Shown here: positions 12,195 to 24,400 of the stretch, one piece after another
Layout of the letters: each line of letters starts with the position of its first letter
Numbering within the stretch: position 1 is the first letter of the stretch
Source of the DNA: Vulpes vulpes
Lineage: Eukaryota > Chordata > Mammalia > Carnivora > Canidae
Direction of reading: 5' to 3'
Length of the DNA stretch: 64,000 nt
Assembly (NCBI RefSeq): GCF_048418805.1
Contig: NC_132791.1
Span: 80,158,501 to 80,222,500 of the forward strand
Made by a program: the position numbers and the translations under genes
Notes under the pieces: model-generated
What the model saw: the letters and a program-made list of their open reading frames with translations, nothing else
Told to the model about the DNA's origin: nothing
The model's database searches: none

Positions 12195-15100
12195 GTGTAT
12201 GTCCTTCCTGATGGCATTTATCTTCTCTTCCATTTATTCAGTGTTCTGGAAAAAAGATAGTCCCACCATGCTGATTCCCTGCTCTGGATCCAAACCAAAA
12301 TTAGAGCCATAAAAAGGTCCTGCATAAGTAATTCGGCAAAAGTTTTATCTTCCAGCTGTAAACCAGCCTGAGACTGGAGTCCAATCAGAACAATACCTAC
12401 CAAGATAGTTAAAGCCAAAACCCATCATTGAACATTTCACTGGGTGGTGTTAGCTGGGCTGGTCAGCTGTGTATCTTCACACCTCCCATCAAATGTACCT
12501 GTGAGTTTGAGAGGAGAAGGACCTTGTTAGATACTGAATGTACTGTATACACCTTTCTGGAAAATTCTAATTAGAAGAAGAGCAATGCATGAGATTGGAC
12601 GACAGCTTACCTGGAAACCATGCTGTCAGTATAAGTGCTAGATACCGTTGCAGGTACTCTCAAACTGTGATTCACAGGGCATCCACTTCACAATACTAAA
12701 GTCAATGAATTAAATTCCTAAGCTTACCAATGAGCTTTAAAGCCCATGTAACAATGATATGACCCCATATTTTTACTAAGAATATAATATTTACAATAAA
12801 AAGAAACTCATTTGGTAGTTTTTGACTGATCTTTATTAGTTATGACATAAATCCACACGACCTCCATGTTGTTGGTTCACTATTTCCCTTGGAAATGTCC
12901 ATTTCCATCACCACCCTCACATGGCATCCACATTTTATTCAATTTTCCTTCTAATTGTTTTCCTGAACTTTACTTATCTTATTTAGGATGGTGCCATCCT
13001 TTATATCATAAGACTAAGGACAGATCAAATTGAGGAAATGAGTGAGTGAAACACCGGTTCAATTTTCTCCATGAAAAGAGAGGTTGGGAAGGTAAGTAGA
13101 TTTTGTACTAAAGCTGAACTGATTCTGTTCATTCCACAAGAATAATTAGAAAAACCTACCAGTGGCTAACACAATATTACCATTGACTACTTGTACTCGG
13201 TGGGTGGTTTAAAAGGTTGATCATGTATGATAGAATAGCAAATAAATTCAGATCTTAAGAAATGCAACTCTTAACATTGAGAAAATGTTAGGAATCTTCT
13301 GCTTGCCTCCTCTCTGGTGAGAAGCAAGGTTTTATTTTACAGTTTTGAATATGAGATTAATGCTAGGAGATTATTTTTTTAATCTCACCAGTTTCTACTT
13401 GGCATGAAAATCCATCAAGAGAAATAGGTTCAAAAGACATTTCTTTAGAAACACCAGCTACCAGAGCAATCATAACATACTTAATAATATGATTAGAACT
13501 ATTTTGATGTTTTAAATATAAATGGCAAGAAGTAAAATCTTTCATGTTTATGGCACTTTCTATTCTGGATAAAATTCGGTAAACTTGGTATCTGGAATAC
13601 TAATCTGAATATTTGCTACCCATGAAAACAGCAAGTCAGCCATGAAAATGCCTATCTTATTAACGGTGAAAACTGAAACACAGAGGGAAAATACAATCTG
13701 TCTTAAATATTTTCTAGCATGCAGAGAAGTGGAATGTATTTGGAAGGTTATAACTGGCATATCCTCTTGCTGTTTTCTAGGATGTGTTTATGTAGAATTA
13801 GCAGAGCCCCAAGAAGAGGCACAGAAAGAACCAGTGACCTGATATTCTTGTTTGGAAAGGCTAGAGGAGGATACTTAGAGTATTTTATTTGTATTCCTAG
13901 GTGACAAGGTAATATCTATTTTTTTAAGAAAATAAATTTTCTTCAAAAACATAGGCAAAAGGGTTACAATTAAACCTCCTCACTATAGAAGTGTGTGAAA
14001 TTTTCCACCCTTGAAGCTATAGCATATGTATTTCTCAAAAAGACAAAAAAATATATATATTAGCAAACCACAAACATATGTGCACTGGGAAAATTGGATT
14101 GTTTCTCTTAACTGAGTGAATAGATTCATTTACTAACTTCTTAGTCTCTATTTGAATATAAATGTGTGAGAAGTGATTATTTCTATTAACAACAGGCAAA
14201 ACAAACCTACAGAAATAAGAGTGGGTTGAATCTAGCACCACTGGCCAGGTCAGGTCCTGCTGCTACCATTGACCTTAATTATGATACCTTCTTTTTTTTG
14301 CCTATCTTGAAGACTAAAAACTCCATAAGGCATTCCCCACATTGAGTGGGACAGCTATCTTTCCAACATGAGTTATTCCACCCTATTAATCAGAACAGGA
14401 ATATTTGAGATCCTGATATTTTACCACCATTTTCCATAAAAATAAGGATGTGACAAGGATGTCGGCTCGTGTAATCTTTTTGGTTTTACCTTTGGGTGTT
14501 CATTCATACACAAATCATCTGACAAAGAGGACTCCAAAGCTTTGAACTCTCATAGTACTCTATGTATGACCCACCAACTTCCAGAGTGAGCCCCTACATA
14601 CCTGTATAATCATGTAACCATTTTATTTTGTCTACACTTTTTCTTTAAAAAATATTTTTAAAGCTTCTTGATGGCAGGAACTTAAACTCCTCTACAACCA
14701 TCAGGAACTTTATAATTGATGCATCTGGCAATTTCCCATCTTTCCTTTCTGTGGTCACTCACTTGCTTCTCTTTCCTCTTCCCACCTTTCTCACAGGTAG
14801 GCAATCCGAGACTCCACCCTACTGTGCTTCATCCCACCTGCCACGGGCAAATACTTGTTGATGTAATTTGTACAAGAGGGCTAGTGGGTGTAACATTTCC
14901 ATGGAGCACAGAGCTCCCTATGCTGAAAGGAGATAAATGATGCTTTAGTGAAAGAACATCACAGCTAACACAAGTTCAGAGAAGGAAACATTCTGGAAAA
15001 GTGTTTCTAGAAACCTAAAAACTAAAATCAGTGAACAATGAAATCTACATTAGAACCACAGCATGGTCCACGTTACATTACAAAGGGAAGTGTCAGTATG

Positions 15101-15599
15101 TTCAGGGTGCTGGAAAGGGGGCAGATGTCAGGTGGGCAGGTCAAATCCAGGGCAAATTCTGACAAGATGAATGTTCAGAGAACTCAATTTTGAATGATCT
15201 CATTGTAGAAATTTGACTTGGTTTCGGTGATATGGCTGATTTGTTTTGGACGCACTTGAATTCTAGGTCCCCCAAGATCACTACTTTGATCTATACATTG
15301 TTCTGGATAATGTGAATTTCTCTACACTGCGGAATATCCTAAATCATAAAATATTAGAGCAGGCCAATTTGTCTCAGTGATTGTTTAGAATGCAAGATAT
15401 AGGATAGGTATATGCATACATAGAGAGAGAGGGAGAAAAGAGAGATTTTTGAACAGAGAACAGTCCTGCATCCCAAACTGAACTTTATACGGAACAGGAG
15501 TATAAAAAACATACAAGAGTAGAGCTTGTACAGTTTTTCAGTTTTTGTAAAAAGGATATATTATAATCTTCTCTTAGTAGTTACTACTGAACCATTACA
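12195..15599. other. Long unique stretch, no gene seen
   Basis: Over 3.4 kb of AT-rich sequence with no recognisable exon, RNA gene or clear repeat. A fragment near 14655-14730 ('cttcttgatggcaggaactt') has an L2-like look but is too short to call. Other content: short GAGA near 15421-15445 and an (AT)n-like run at 14050-14060. Confidence 0.5.
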
Positions 15600-15730
15600 A
15601 AGCCATCCGTTATTTCGGCCCAATCAATTCCATTTACAAATGAAGGGCACAAAGGCTCTGGGGAAAATTCATGCAAATCCACACAGGAATTTCTAAAGCT
15701 GGGGTACAAGCCTACATCCCCTGACTTGGA
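15600..15730 (-). mobile_element. MIR-like SINE fragment
   Basis: 'ccatttacaaatgaagggc', 'acaaaggctctgggg' and the closing 'acatcccctgacttgg' fit an inverted, diverged MIR core. Boundaries approximate. Confidence 0.45.
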
Positions 15731-16433
15731 CCAAGTGTTCTTTCTAGTACATTACACCGCTTATTTACATACATCCGACTGTAACTCCTTCCTTTCCTTT
15801 CTGTTTATTTACTTGCTTGCTTTTAAATATTTTCAAGTTCTAACACTGATAAGTTATAAGAGTACACTTCCTTATTTAGTATTTTTACTAGGCTTTATTA
15901 TTGTTCCTAAAATCTACTTTAGGCTCTTACCATCAAACTTTTGGTCAAATGCAGAGCAAAATAAATTCACCTAGTTGATTTGATCAAAGGTTCAAACTAA
16001 TGAGGTTTAATTAATCACACCAAACCATGGAGTCACACTCAATTTTGAAGATAAAAATCCAATAAAAGTAATTTACTTAGAATGTTCTATACTTGGTTTC
16101 ATTGTTTTATAAGATTGAAGTCAATAATGGCAGAGTTATCTTTTTGTAATTAATTGCAAGGTACAAACAGTTGGCAGTTTTCTAATGCAGAATCTACCAA
16201 TAATAGAAAAAAAGACTTTATATACCTAATGTAAGTTTTAAAGACAGAAAATGATGCACATGGGTAGAAAACATGAAATTAAAAAATAACCATGATAGTA
16301 GTAATTAAAACAACAAAATGTCTGTTCTTTTATTTGTTGTTTTAAAAAAAACACCTTGTTAATTACTACAAGTAATCTCTGAAAGAGTACATCTTCATCT
16401 TTCCAAACTAAAGACCTGAATTAACATCTCTTT
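15731..16433. other. Unique AT-rich stretch
   Basis: No gene or repeat recognised. The 15726-15974 frame is T-rich and hydrophobic by composition, with no family signature. Confidence 0.5.
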
Positions 16434-16445
16434 AACAAATTCAAA

Positions 16446-16627
16446 AAAATTTTTTAAATATTTTATTCATTCATGAGAGACAGACAGACAGAGAGAGAGG
16501 CAGAGACACATGCAGAAGGAGAAGCAGACTCCCTGCAAGGAGCCTGATGTGGGACTTGATCTCAGATCCTGGGATCACACCCTGAGCCAAAGGCAGACAC
16601 TCAACTGCTGAGCCACCCAGGCATCCC
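16446..16627 (-). mobile_element. CAN-SINE (tRNA-Lys type), antisense
   Basis: Inverted CAN-SINE: T-rich tail, 'attcatgagagacagacag', GA-rich segment, inverted B-box region, and the head complement 'tgagccacccaggcatccc'. Flanked by a 12-bp direct repeat aacaaattcaaa at 16434-16445 and 16628-16639, a clean L1-type target-site duplication. Confidence 0.95.
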
Positions 16628-16639
16628 AACAAATTCAAA

Positions 16640-17033
16640 TTTGATACTCAAGGTAATTTTACATTTTGAAGATTGTTCTGAAACATCAAAGATCTATCTA
16701 AGCATGGCACTACTTTAAATTATCATAAATGAGCTTTGCTATATTATTAAAATAAAAAAGTTGGTTACTATTGTTGGCCCTTCATAAAGAAGGGGTAGGA
16801 TTTCCATAATACACCAATGTGAATAGATAGTTTAAAAGTTCAGTAAACAAAGCTTAAATTTTCCCATTTTTAAAGGCTGAAAAAATATTTTTATAAATAT
16901 ATGTAATAAAAATTATATATATATATGTATTTGTGATGAACTATATTTTTCAGATAGCTAAATAATTAAAATAATTAGGCTGCCGTCACATTAAACAAAC
17001 ATCAGTTCTTGGACTTGGTGAGTCAATAAACAA
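16640..17033. other. Unique AT-rich stretch
   Basis: No gene. It includes an AT-rich patch at 16880-16935 with an (AT)n core. Confidence 0.5.
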
Positions 17034-17203
17034 TGAGAACAAGATCATGGGCTTTGGAGTCAGAAAGCCTGGTTTGGATGTCAGATCTGGTAGTGTGACT
17101 CCGGACTAGTTGCTGAATTCTCTAACTCATGATTTCCTTACTTGTGTAATGAGGATACTATTAACTGACTGATAGAGTCACTATAAGTGTGTAAAGTAGA
17201 TTC
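17034..17203 (+). mobile_element. MIR SINE
   Basis: Sense MIR: 'catgggctttggagtcagaa', 'agcctggtttggatgtcag', 'cttgtgtaatgaggatacta'. It ends where L1 sequence begins. Confidence 0.85.
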
Positions 17204-17326
17204 TTGATGGAACTAGAAGGCATTATGCTAAGAGAAGTAAGTCCATGAGAGAAAGCCAATTGTATAGGATTTCACTCATATGTGGAATTTAAGAAACAAA
17301 ACAGAGGAGTACAGGGGAAGGGAAGT
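17204..17326 (+). mobile_element. L1 3' ORF2/UTR fragment, sense
   Basis: Sense carnivore-type L1: 'gatggaactagaaggcatta', 'ctcatatgtggaatttaag', 'aacaaaacagaggagtac'. The same L1 segment occurs inverted at about 17495-17625, so this is a separate element broken by, or abutting, the next insertion. It has no 3' tail of its own. Confidence 0.8.
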
Positions 17327-18081
17327 GCCCATTATATCACATGTTCCCCTTAACGTCCATCACCCAATTACCCTGGGCTCCCACCCCACCCTCTAGCGAC
17401 CCTCAGTTTGTTTCCCACAATTAAGAGTCTCTTATAGTTTGTCTACTTCTCTAATTTCATCTTGTTTTATTTTTTCCTCCCATCTCCTATGATCCTCTGT
17501 TTTGTTTCTTAAATTCCACATATGAGTGAGATCATATGATAATGGTCTTTCTCTGAATTATTTCACTTAGCATAATATTCTCTAGTTCTAGCCACATCAT
17601 TGCAAATGGCAAGACTTCGTTTTTTTGATGGCTGAGTAGTAGTACATTGTATTTATATACCACATCTTCTTTATCCATTCATCTGTCAAAGGACATTTCA
17701 GTTCCTTCCATACTTTGGCTATTGTGGACATTGTTGCTATAAACATTGGGGAGCAGATGCCCCTTCAGATCATTACATTTAGTTTTGGGATAAATACCCA
17801 GTAGCACAATTGCTGGGTTGTAGGGTAGCTCTATTTTCAACTTTTTGAGGAACCGCCATACTGTTTTCTAGAGCGGCTTCACCAGCTTGCATTCCCACTA
17901 ATAGTGTACGAGTATTCTTCTTTCTCTGCATCCTCACCAACATCTGTTTCCTGACTTTGTTAATTTTAGCCATTCTGACTGGTGTGGGGTGGCATCTCAT
18001 TTTGGTTTTGATTTGTATTTCCCTGATGCCAAGTGATGTTGAGCATTTTTTCATGTGTCTCTTGTCCATTTGTAGGTCTTC
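17327..18081 (-). mobile_element. L1 ORF2 C-terminus and 3'UTR, antisense (3' half of a twin-primed L1)
   Basis: Inverted L1: 3'UTR parts ('catcacccaattaccctggg', 'gactcttaattg' complement), then the end of ORF2. The minus-strand translation at 17779-18069 carries typical L1 ORF2 C-terminal wording (KCSTSLGIREIQIKT, then MQAGEAALENS). Stops occur throughout. With the next segment it forms one element with a 5' inversion. The 3' end lacks a poly-A tail here. Confidence 0.9.
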
Positions 18082-18084
18082 ATC

Positions 18085-18653
18085 AAGACATCATGCTACT
18101 GGCACAAAAACAAACATATAAATCAATGGAACAAAATACAGAGCCAGAAATGGACTCTCAATTCTATGGTCAACTAATCTTTGACAAACCAGGAAAGAAT
18201 ATCCAATGCAAAAAAAGACAGTCTCTTCAACAAATGGTGTTGGGTAAATTGGGCAACCATATGTAGAAGAATGAAACTGGACCATTTCCTTACACCATAC
18301 ACAAAAATAGACTCAAAATGGATGAAAGACCTTAATGTGAGACAGGAATCCATCAAAATCCTAGAGGAGAACACAGGCAGCAACATCTGTGTCCTTGGCT
18401 GCAGCAACTTCTTGCTAGACATGTCACCCTAAGCAAGGGAAACAGAGGCAAAAGTGAACTATTGGGACTTCATCAAGATAAAAAGCTTTTGCACAGCAAA
18501 GGAAACAGTCAACAAAACCAAATGACAACCTATACAATGGGAGAAGATATTTGCAAATGACACATCAGATAAAGGGCTAGTATCCAAATCTATAAATAAT
18601 GTATTAAACTCAACACCCAAAGAACAAATAATCCAATCATGAAATGGGCAGAA
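18085..18653 (+). mobile_element. L1 ORF2 segment, sense (inverted 5' half of the same L1)
   Basis: Sense ORF2 from 'ctactggcacaaaaacaaac' to 'caatcatgaaatgggcagaa'. In ORF2 order this ends just upstream of where the neighbouring antisense segment starts. The two are therefore adjacent pieces of one L1 in opposite orientations, the product expected from twin priming. Several stops and indels. Confidence 0.9.
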
Positions 18654-21600
18654 TCCATGGTCTTGTTTCTATCCACCACACCACCCTGCCTCCTCTGACC
18701 AGCCCAAGTGATAGCAAAAGCAGAGGCTCCAGGCCAGGAGTTGGACACAGAGAGAGATAAATGTTAACCCAGCCAACAAAGCAGCAGCACTCCATTAAGA
18801 TAAGCTTTCTCCCTCGCCTTCCCTCATCCATTTCTCCAACAAATACTGGAAAGCATCGGAACTCAATCCCCACATGGTCGGAAATGGAGCATATCTCTCA
18901 GCATTTCTGCCCACAGCATGAGAATGGCTGGTCACAGTCTATGGCCATTACTTCCAAAGTGAGCAACACCAGAGTCTGATCACCAGCCCCTGAGGCAACT
19001 TTATTTTTAAAAGGCCACTGCCATGAAAACGAAGTATGAGTAGAGAAACATTTTGATTCTCATGGAAAATAGCTCGGCAAACGTTCCATCATATTTCACA
19101 GCAACTATATCCCACCCACCCGCCCGCATAGAACCCTTGTCCGCTCTGAGTACTTGCAGCTTTAAAAAAAAAAAAAAAAAAAGGAAAAGAAAAGAAATAC
19201 AAAGAAAACAATCTTTCTTTCTTCTTTTGAAATTTCCATGTGGCTAGGGTTTCTAGCCCCATTAAACCCAGTACTATTTAATGGAAAAACAGCCACTCCC
19301 ATTGCTGGAAAAGGCAAAACTTGATTCACTAAATAATGCTTTCAAGCCACCAAGGTTAAAAAAAAAAACCAAGGTTATTACTAGAAAGTCAGGCAAGTCC
19401 CTTTGTATTCATTCCAACAGCTGTTTAACATGATTGGAGGCCAAGTAAGGAAAGTTCAGGTAAATATTCCAATTTAGCAGAGTTATCCAGGGGTCAAAGA
19501 GGAGCTATGTGCTTTTGGGGGGGATGGTGTTACATTTACCCTTAAAAGGCAATTTTTAATGGAAAAAGTGAAGTCCCTTGTTTTTACAGACCTTAACATA
19601 TTTTAGACACAAAAATGTAACCATGTTATGCTTGCATGACACCGCAGAGTGCACAGCTAGCTTAAGAGCTGTGCCCTGGGTCCCAACAGGCCAGCGAACA
19701 GCAAAATCAGAGGCCTGGTCCTACTGGGAACACCATTATCCCTGCCTTCCTAGGTATCCGAGGCCACTTGCAGGGCTGAAATTCTATGTCACTAAATAAT
19801 ATGATTCCCAGCACAGTGCTTCTATCTCAATGGCACAGATTATCCATACCTATTTATCCTCTCTACTCAAAAATCATCCTATTGGCCTATTTAAGAATTG
19901 GATTTTGAAGACACAAGAAATGGTGTCTGAATGTAACAACAGATCTCTTCCTCCCCCACCTCAATAAATACAATTTTAGACAGCCAAAGCAATCATTACC
20001 TGAAAAAAAGTCTTGTTTCTGGCAGAAAAAAAAAAAATCGATTTAATTATATGAGATGTGTCTTACGTTTTAATTGTTGTTAAGTATAGTGTATTATTGA
20101 CAAAGCCTCCCTGGATCTCAGTTTATGAGCTTTTACATTACTCAGATAACTTGCTGAGGAGAAAAAAAAAAAATCCATCATGTTACTTAAAAGAACTGAA
20201 GCGGCATTGTGCCTGAGTCATTAGGCCCCTTGACTGCACTCATAATGATGAATGCATCATTTTTCTTGCATGAAACTTTGGTAACAAATAGCACAGCCAA
20301 GTCTTTTCCAGCACTGTTATTCTGTTTTAAAAAACACTGACATTTTCTTAAACAGACATAATTTACAATTTTAAGGAGCACAACAGTGCCTTGGTGTTTG
20401 AGGGCCAGAGAGCAAACAACACTCCTTTCAGTTCGATTTTTTTAAAAAAGGAATCTCGTGCTCAGTGAGTTCACTCTAGCTTAAGGCCAGAGAGACAGAG
20501 CAGCAGGAGAACAGAGCACCACTGCAGCACGTGAAGGTCATGACTAGGCGGTCACATTACAGTAAGGGTCGGCGGGCCAAACGGGCGAGCAGAGCTGCAG
20601 AGCCCAGTACACCCAGCCCTCCCATGAAAACACAGGCACCGTGAAGGTGCTATTCCTGACCCCCCGGGGGTAGGATCCCTTCCCACCAGCCCAAGAGGGA
20701 AGCAGCAGCCTCCAGATACTTCTGTACTGAAGAACTCCCCAGAACAGGCTCCTCTGTAAATGTCACACAAAGGGAGCCCTGCCAGTGTCCATGTGACTGG
20801 ATCAATATCTGGAGCAATGTTCGATTTCCAGTGGGGTCAGCTCAGCCCAAGCAGATAAATGGGAGTCTGCACAGGATGCTGCAGGTCTGTTGTTTGGATG
20901 AGACCTCAGAAGCTAAGGTTATGTGTAGAGATTAAAACCCCCAAGGTGTTATTTCTAAAATGGTTGATGTGCTTCGGTGCCACTGGTGAGGTTTCTCTTC
21001 CTATATTCCCTAATAATCCTTTGTAGACATGAACTCTCTGTATTTTCTCCTTAGTTTTTCCTTAAACCCGGTGATGCTCTTAAAAAAATAGTTCGGTGAA
21101 AAGGAAGAAAAGAAATCCTCCCATTGGGGGTGTTTGGCCACCTTATTCCTGCACCCCCAGTCTTAGTCAGAACCTCTGTTCTCTGTACCCGTGGAGCCCT
21201 GAGGACCCTCAGGCTGGCCTCAACTGGCAGTTGCCTGGTATCCCTCTCAGTAAATGGCCTGGGGACAAGTTGCTCATGACAGAGCCCCAGGGATGGACAA
21301 GGAGGCTGAGCTGGGTCTACCGAAGAGAGATCAGAGAGTGAGATGCGGTTCAGTGAAATGAAAGGTGGCAAATGGAGCCCAAGGAAGGACCCATCTCCTC
21401 CCCAGAGGCCCACTTTTGAAGATGCTCCATGGACTGGGGACCCTCCCTGAGACTGTCATGGGGGGCGTGGGCTGAAGATGGAGGGTCCCATGAGGGAAGG
21501 AGACCATGTCACTGTGTCACCTCCAAAGCCGAGTCACCGCCTTCCAGGAACACTTGAACAGGGGCATACTGGCCTACAGAAAATCCATGAAATGTTAAGA

Positions 21601-22484
21601 CCTGCCAATTTTGATTGATTTCTCCTGACTTGTTAGGATTGGAATCCAGGTCTCTTAGTTAATACATTTGGGGAGACCCTTCAGTCCGGGGCCCCTGCCT
21701 GCCTACAGTGACAACATACAAAGGAGAGAGAGAACCTTAGCAGGGGGAGATTCCTGGGACCCTGTGGGTAGCACCAGGCTTCCTGCAGCAGAAGAAAACT
21801 TTAAATCAGAAAAATGAGGCTCACGCAGGGACAGGACCCCACCACTGCCCTGACTTGCTCTTGTGCACAGAAGGGGACATGGCCTGGCCCTGCTTTGATC
21901 CCCTTCCACTGCTGCCTGTACTGGATAAGTGAGACACGTTCTGTTTCAGGGCAGAGTTAGGGAGAACTGCTTTCTAGCACCTGCCTGGCCACCCTTTCCC
22001 CTGACCCAACTGATCTGCCCTGCTTGTCTGGCCCCGGTTTACCTTCGAGATGGAGCATTGCCCAGGGTTCTGAGCTGCCTGTGGAGCCGCACAGGACACC
22101 GGCACCCAGACGCACAGCAGTGGCGTGCCATGCAGCCAGGAGGGCCTACCGCCTGCCACCAGATCCACTTTCCAGCTGGCCTAGGAGCACCTGTGGGTGC
22201 CCTGCTGGGGATTTCTGAAAGCTGGAGCCATGGCCCAAGTGTCTGCATTTCCCTGGGAGATCCCAGTACGTACTGCAGTGCTGGTTTTGATAGTAAAGAC
22301 ATGATGCACCTTAAGAAGCGTGAAGGCGCTTGGCAAACGGTGTTCTGTGCGCAGTGAAGTCTGTGGGAGTCGGTGAGGAGAACGGACCAAGGCCACAGGC
22401 CGGTGAGGCCCTCAGGTCGCCTGGGGTGGAGGCCAGTCCTCTCACACGACAAGCCTGTGCTTGTCGGCCACCGATACAAACCTG
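18654..22484. other. Unique stretch, GC-rich from about 20.5 kb
   Basis: No intact gene. It holds an A19 tract at 19164-19182 and short A-runs near 20025 and 20163. A unique block at about 20040-20420 is TAAT/ATGCAT-rich. From 20.5 kb onward GC rises and frames lengthen, but none shows a recognisable domain. Codon-like openness here is what GC-rich DNA gives by chance. Confidence 0.45.
19164..19182 (+). repeat. (A)19 tract followed by A/G-rich sequence
   Basis: 19 A followed by GGAAAAGAAAAG. No recognised retrotransposed body lies immediately upstream, so origin is unclear. Confidence 0.8.
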
Positions 22485-22784
22485 AGCGGTGCCACTTCAA
22501 GCCACCGTCGACTTTCTGAAGCAGGCAGAGGAGAGCCAGCCTCCTAAACTTTCCCAAGCAGCTGACAAAAATCCCATCTTCAGAGCATCAGAGAAGGATG
22601 GAGGACAACTCTGGGAGGACATAATGGATGAGCTGAATGAAAATACTTATTTTCGGGATCCCTGGGTGGCGCAGCGGTTTAGCGCCTGCCTTTGGCCCAG
22701 GGTGTGATCCTGGAGACCCAGGATCGAGTCCCACTTTGGGCTCCCGGTGCATGGAGCCTGCTTCTCCCTCTGCCTGTGTCTCTG

Positions 22785-22824
<40 letters not shown>

Positions 22825-23775
22825 ACTATCATAAGTAAATAATAAAAAAAAAAATTTAAAAAATACTTATTTTCCCGGAAGGCCAGAAGTGCCTGAGCAA
22901 GAAGTTGCGAGATGGAAGGAGAGAGTCCAGGAAAAGGAGGAAGGGAAAGAAGGGCTGGAGCCGCTGCATGCAGCAGGAATGGAGCAGGTCCTGGGGGAGA
23001 AACCCCAACAGTTAACACCAACGGCTGAAAACTTGCTGAAGACCTTCCTTCCCCTTCTCTGCTCTCCTGAGAGGTCACAGAGCCTGGGAAGGCGAGTGAA
23101 AGAGGGAAGCAGAAGCCAATCACCCCGTGCATCGGGCAGCAGTGGGCTCGGAAAGCGCCGCTGGTGACGCTGACTTCCACGTGTCCCTTCCAAGTACTGA
23201 AGGGAAAAGTGAAGAACTAGCCGGACCATCGTGGGAAGGAAAGCCAATGAATGAGGGGTTTAGGGACAAATAAGCTTCCAAGCCAACGAAGCATCTTTGC
23301 AGCGTGAAAATTCACAGCTTGAAAGTGAGATTGAGCAGCCGAAGCCGAAGCTTCAAATTCTGCCGGAATTACACCAGGAACACATCACGCAACGTCAGAG
23401 AAAAGTGTCTGAGGAGGAAGGACTCTGCTGGGGGATCAGTAAGAAACCTCCCAGCGCGTGGAGAAACATGAGCTGTGCAAATCAGATTTGCAGCCTCTGC
23501 AAGAAGATGACTGAAGACACAGGCAAAGAACCGAGAGAAGCACTTGCACCATCGAAAGGAGATCCTCTCCCATGAGGAAAGGGCCCAAGCAGCGAGGCGG
23601 CCTCTTGTTGACTGAGAGAATCCTCAAGGAGCTGAGAGAAGAAAATCATCACGCAGGCAAACGCTGGCCACTGCCGAGTCCAACTCCAGCCTCTCCCAAG
23701 GGGCCCGTTTGCTCCTGCAGCCCGCAGAGGCTGCAAGTGTCCAGGGGTCCCCAGGGTCACTTGCAGGTGTGACTC
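22485..23775 (+). pseudogene. MIA2/CTAGE-family pseudogene, split by a SINE
   Basis: The conceptual translation follows the cytosolic coiled-coil part of MIA2 (cTAGE5)/CTAGE proteins, ER-exit-site factors that help load large cargo into COPII carriers. Frame 1 (22489-22654) ends in an IMDELNEN segment, aligning with the family's IKDALNEN. After the SINE, WKERVQ, MEQVLGEK and ENLLKT (22900-23045) follow in family order. Next come NSQLESEIEQ and ILPELHQEH (23310-23375), an NMSCANQICSLCKKM segment (23465-23515), then ERILKELREENHH (about 23610-23660). The frame shifts several times and has stops, e.g. around 23215 and 23270. The N-terminal membrane segment and C-terminal proline-rich domain are not seen. 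Absence of introns between these segments suggests a processed copy, although no poly-A tail was found. The AT-rich sequence after 23800, including aataaa at 23950-23955, might be old 3'UTR (inference). Family assignment is fairly sure; the exact parent gene is not. Confidence 0.72.
22655..22860 (+). mobile_element. Young canid CAN-SINE (SINEC_Cf-like)
   Basis: Full-length sense copy: head 'gggatccctgggtggcgcag', RNA polymerase III A-box (tggcgcagcgg) and B-box (ggatcgagtcc), (CT)n tract and A-rich tail. The 14-bp target-site duplication aaatacttattttc at 22641-22654 and 22861-22874 is perfect, so the insertion is fairly recent. It lies inside the CTAGE-like pseudogene, which was therefore already dead or became split. 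Confidence 0.97.
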
Positions 23776-24400
23776 AGCTCACAACGGCCGGGTCCTGAGC
23801 ACCCCCAGCCAGGGCACAACATCTGTACATGTCTTTGCAGCAAATTTTCATTGATCTCTTTTTTGGTTTAGCTACTGTAATTTAATTGATGCTACAGTCA
23901 CTCTTATTCAAGTAGATCTAGCATTCTAATTTTAAGATGGTATTTTTCAAATAAAGATTCAGTTAATATAATTCTTATGAATTCATTATTTTCACATCAT
24001 TGGGCCCTCTAGAATTAGATAATGTAAGTATTGTATTTTGATTTAAACAAAAAATTCACTTTGACTTTAACCGTCATTAAAATTTGGCCTGGATACCGAT
24101 ATTCAAAACAATAAAGAACATTTTTGTATGGCATGAGCATTTTTATATGCCATCTTGAAATATATGAGCATGTATTAGAAGTCTGTACAAGAACTTTAAT
24201 GTTTACCTGAAAAAAATCTGATTGACTTAAAAAAAGGGGGGGGAACCCCTAATTAATAGCAATACTCATTCAAAATTCATATTTCTATTAAATTAGCCCT
24301 ATAAATTAGCCCTATACTCATAGATGAATTTAGGGGAGGTTAAATTTTGCAACTCATTTCTTCTTATTTTCTTAAACTTTTCTTGTTTTATTTAAGATAC
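23776..24400. other. AT-rich stretch downstream of the pseudogene
   Basis: An abrupt change from GC-rich to AT-rich at about 23830. It contains a polyadenylation-type hexamer at 23950-23955 and could be the pseudogene's 3'UTR. A G8 run at 24235-24242 is followed by AACCCC, a small imperfect palindrome. Nothing else recognised. Confidence 0.45.

Noticed and set aside
17779..18069. Minus-strand frame with clear L1 ORF2 similarity as a live LINE
   Set aside because: Only the C-terminal part is open. The element is truncated, inverted and lacks a tail, so it cannot be active.
21929..22357. 142-residue plus-strand frame
   Set aside because: No family match and no splice or promoter context. Openness is explained by high GC.
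22039..22557. 172-residue minus-strand frame
   Set aside because: Lies in GC-rich DNA opposite and beside the CTAGE-like pseudogene. No domain, low-complexity composition, and a competing plus frame.
22655..22730. tRNA-like A and B boxes
   Set aside because: They belong to the tRNA-Lys-derived SINE head, which cannot fold into a proper tRNA cloverleaf with acceptor stem. The same applies to the other CAN-SINEs and MIRs.
22647..23180. 177-residue minus-strand frame
   Set aside because: Runs through the SINE's (GA)n tract (an RERERE stretch) and the antisense of the pseudogene, so it is not a gene.
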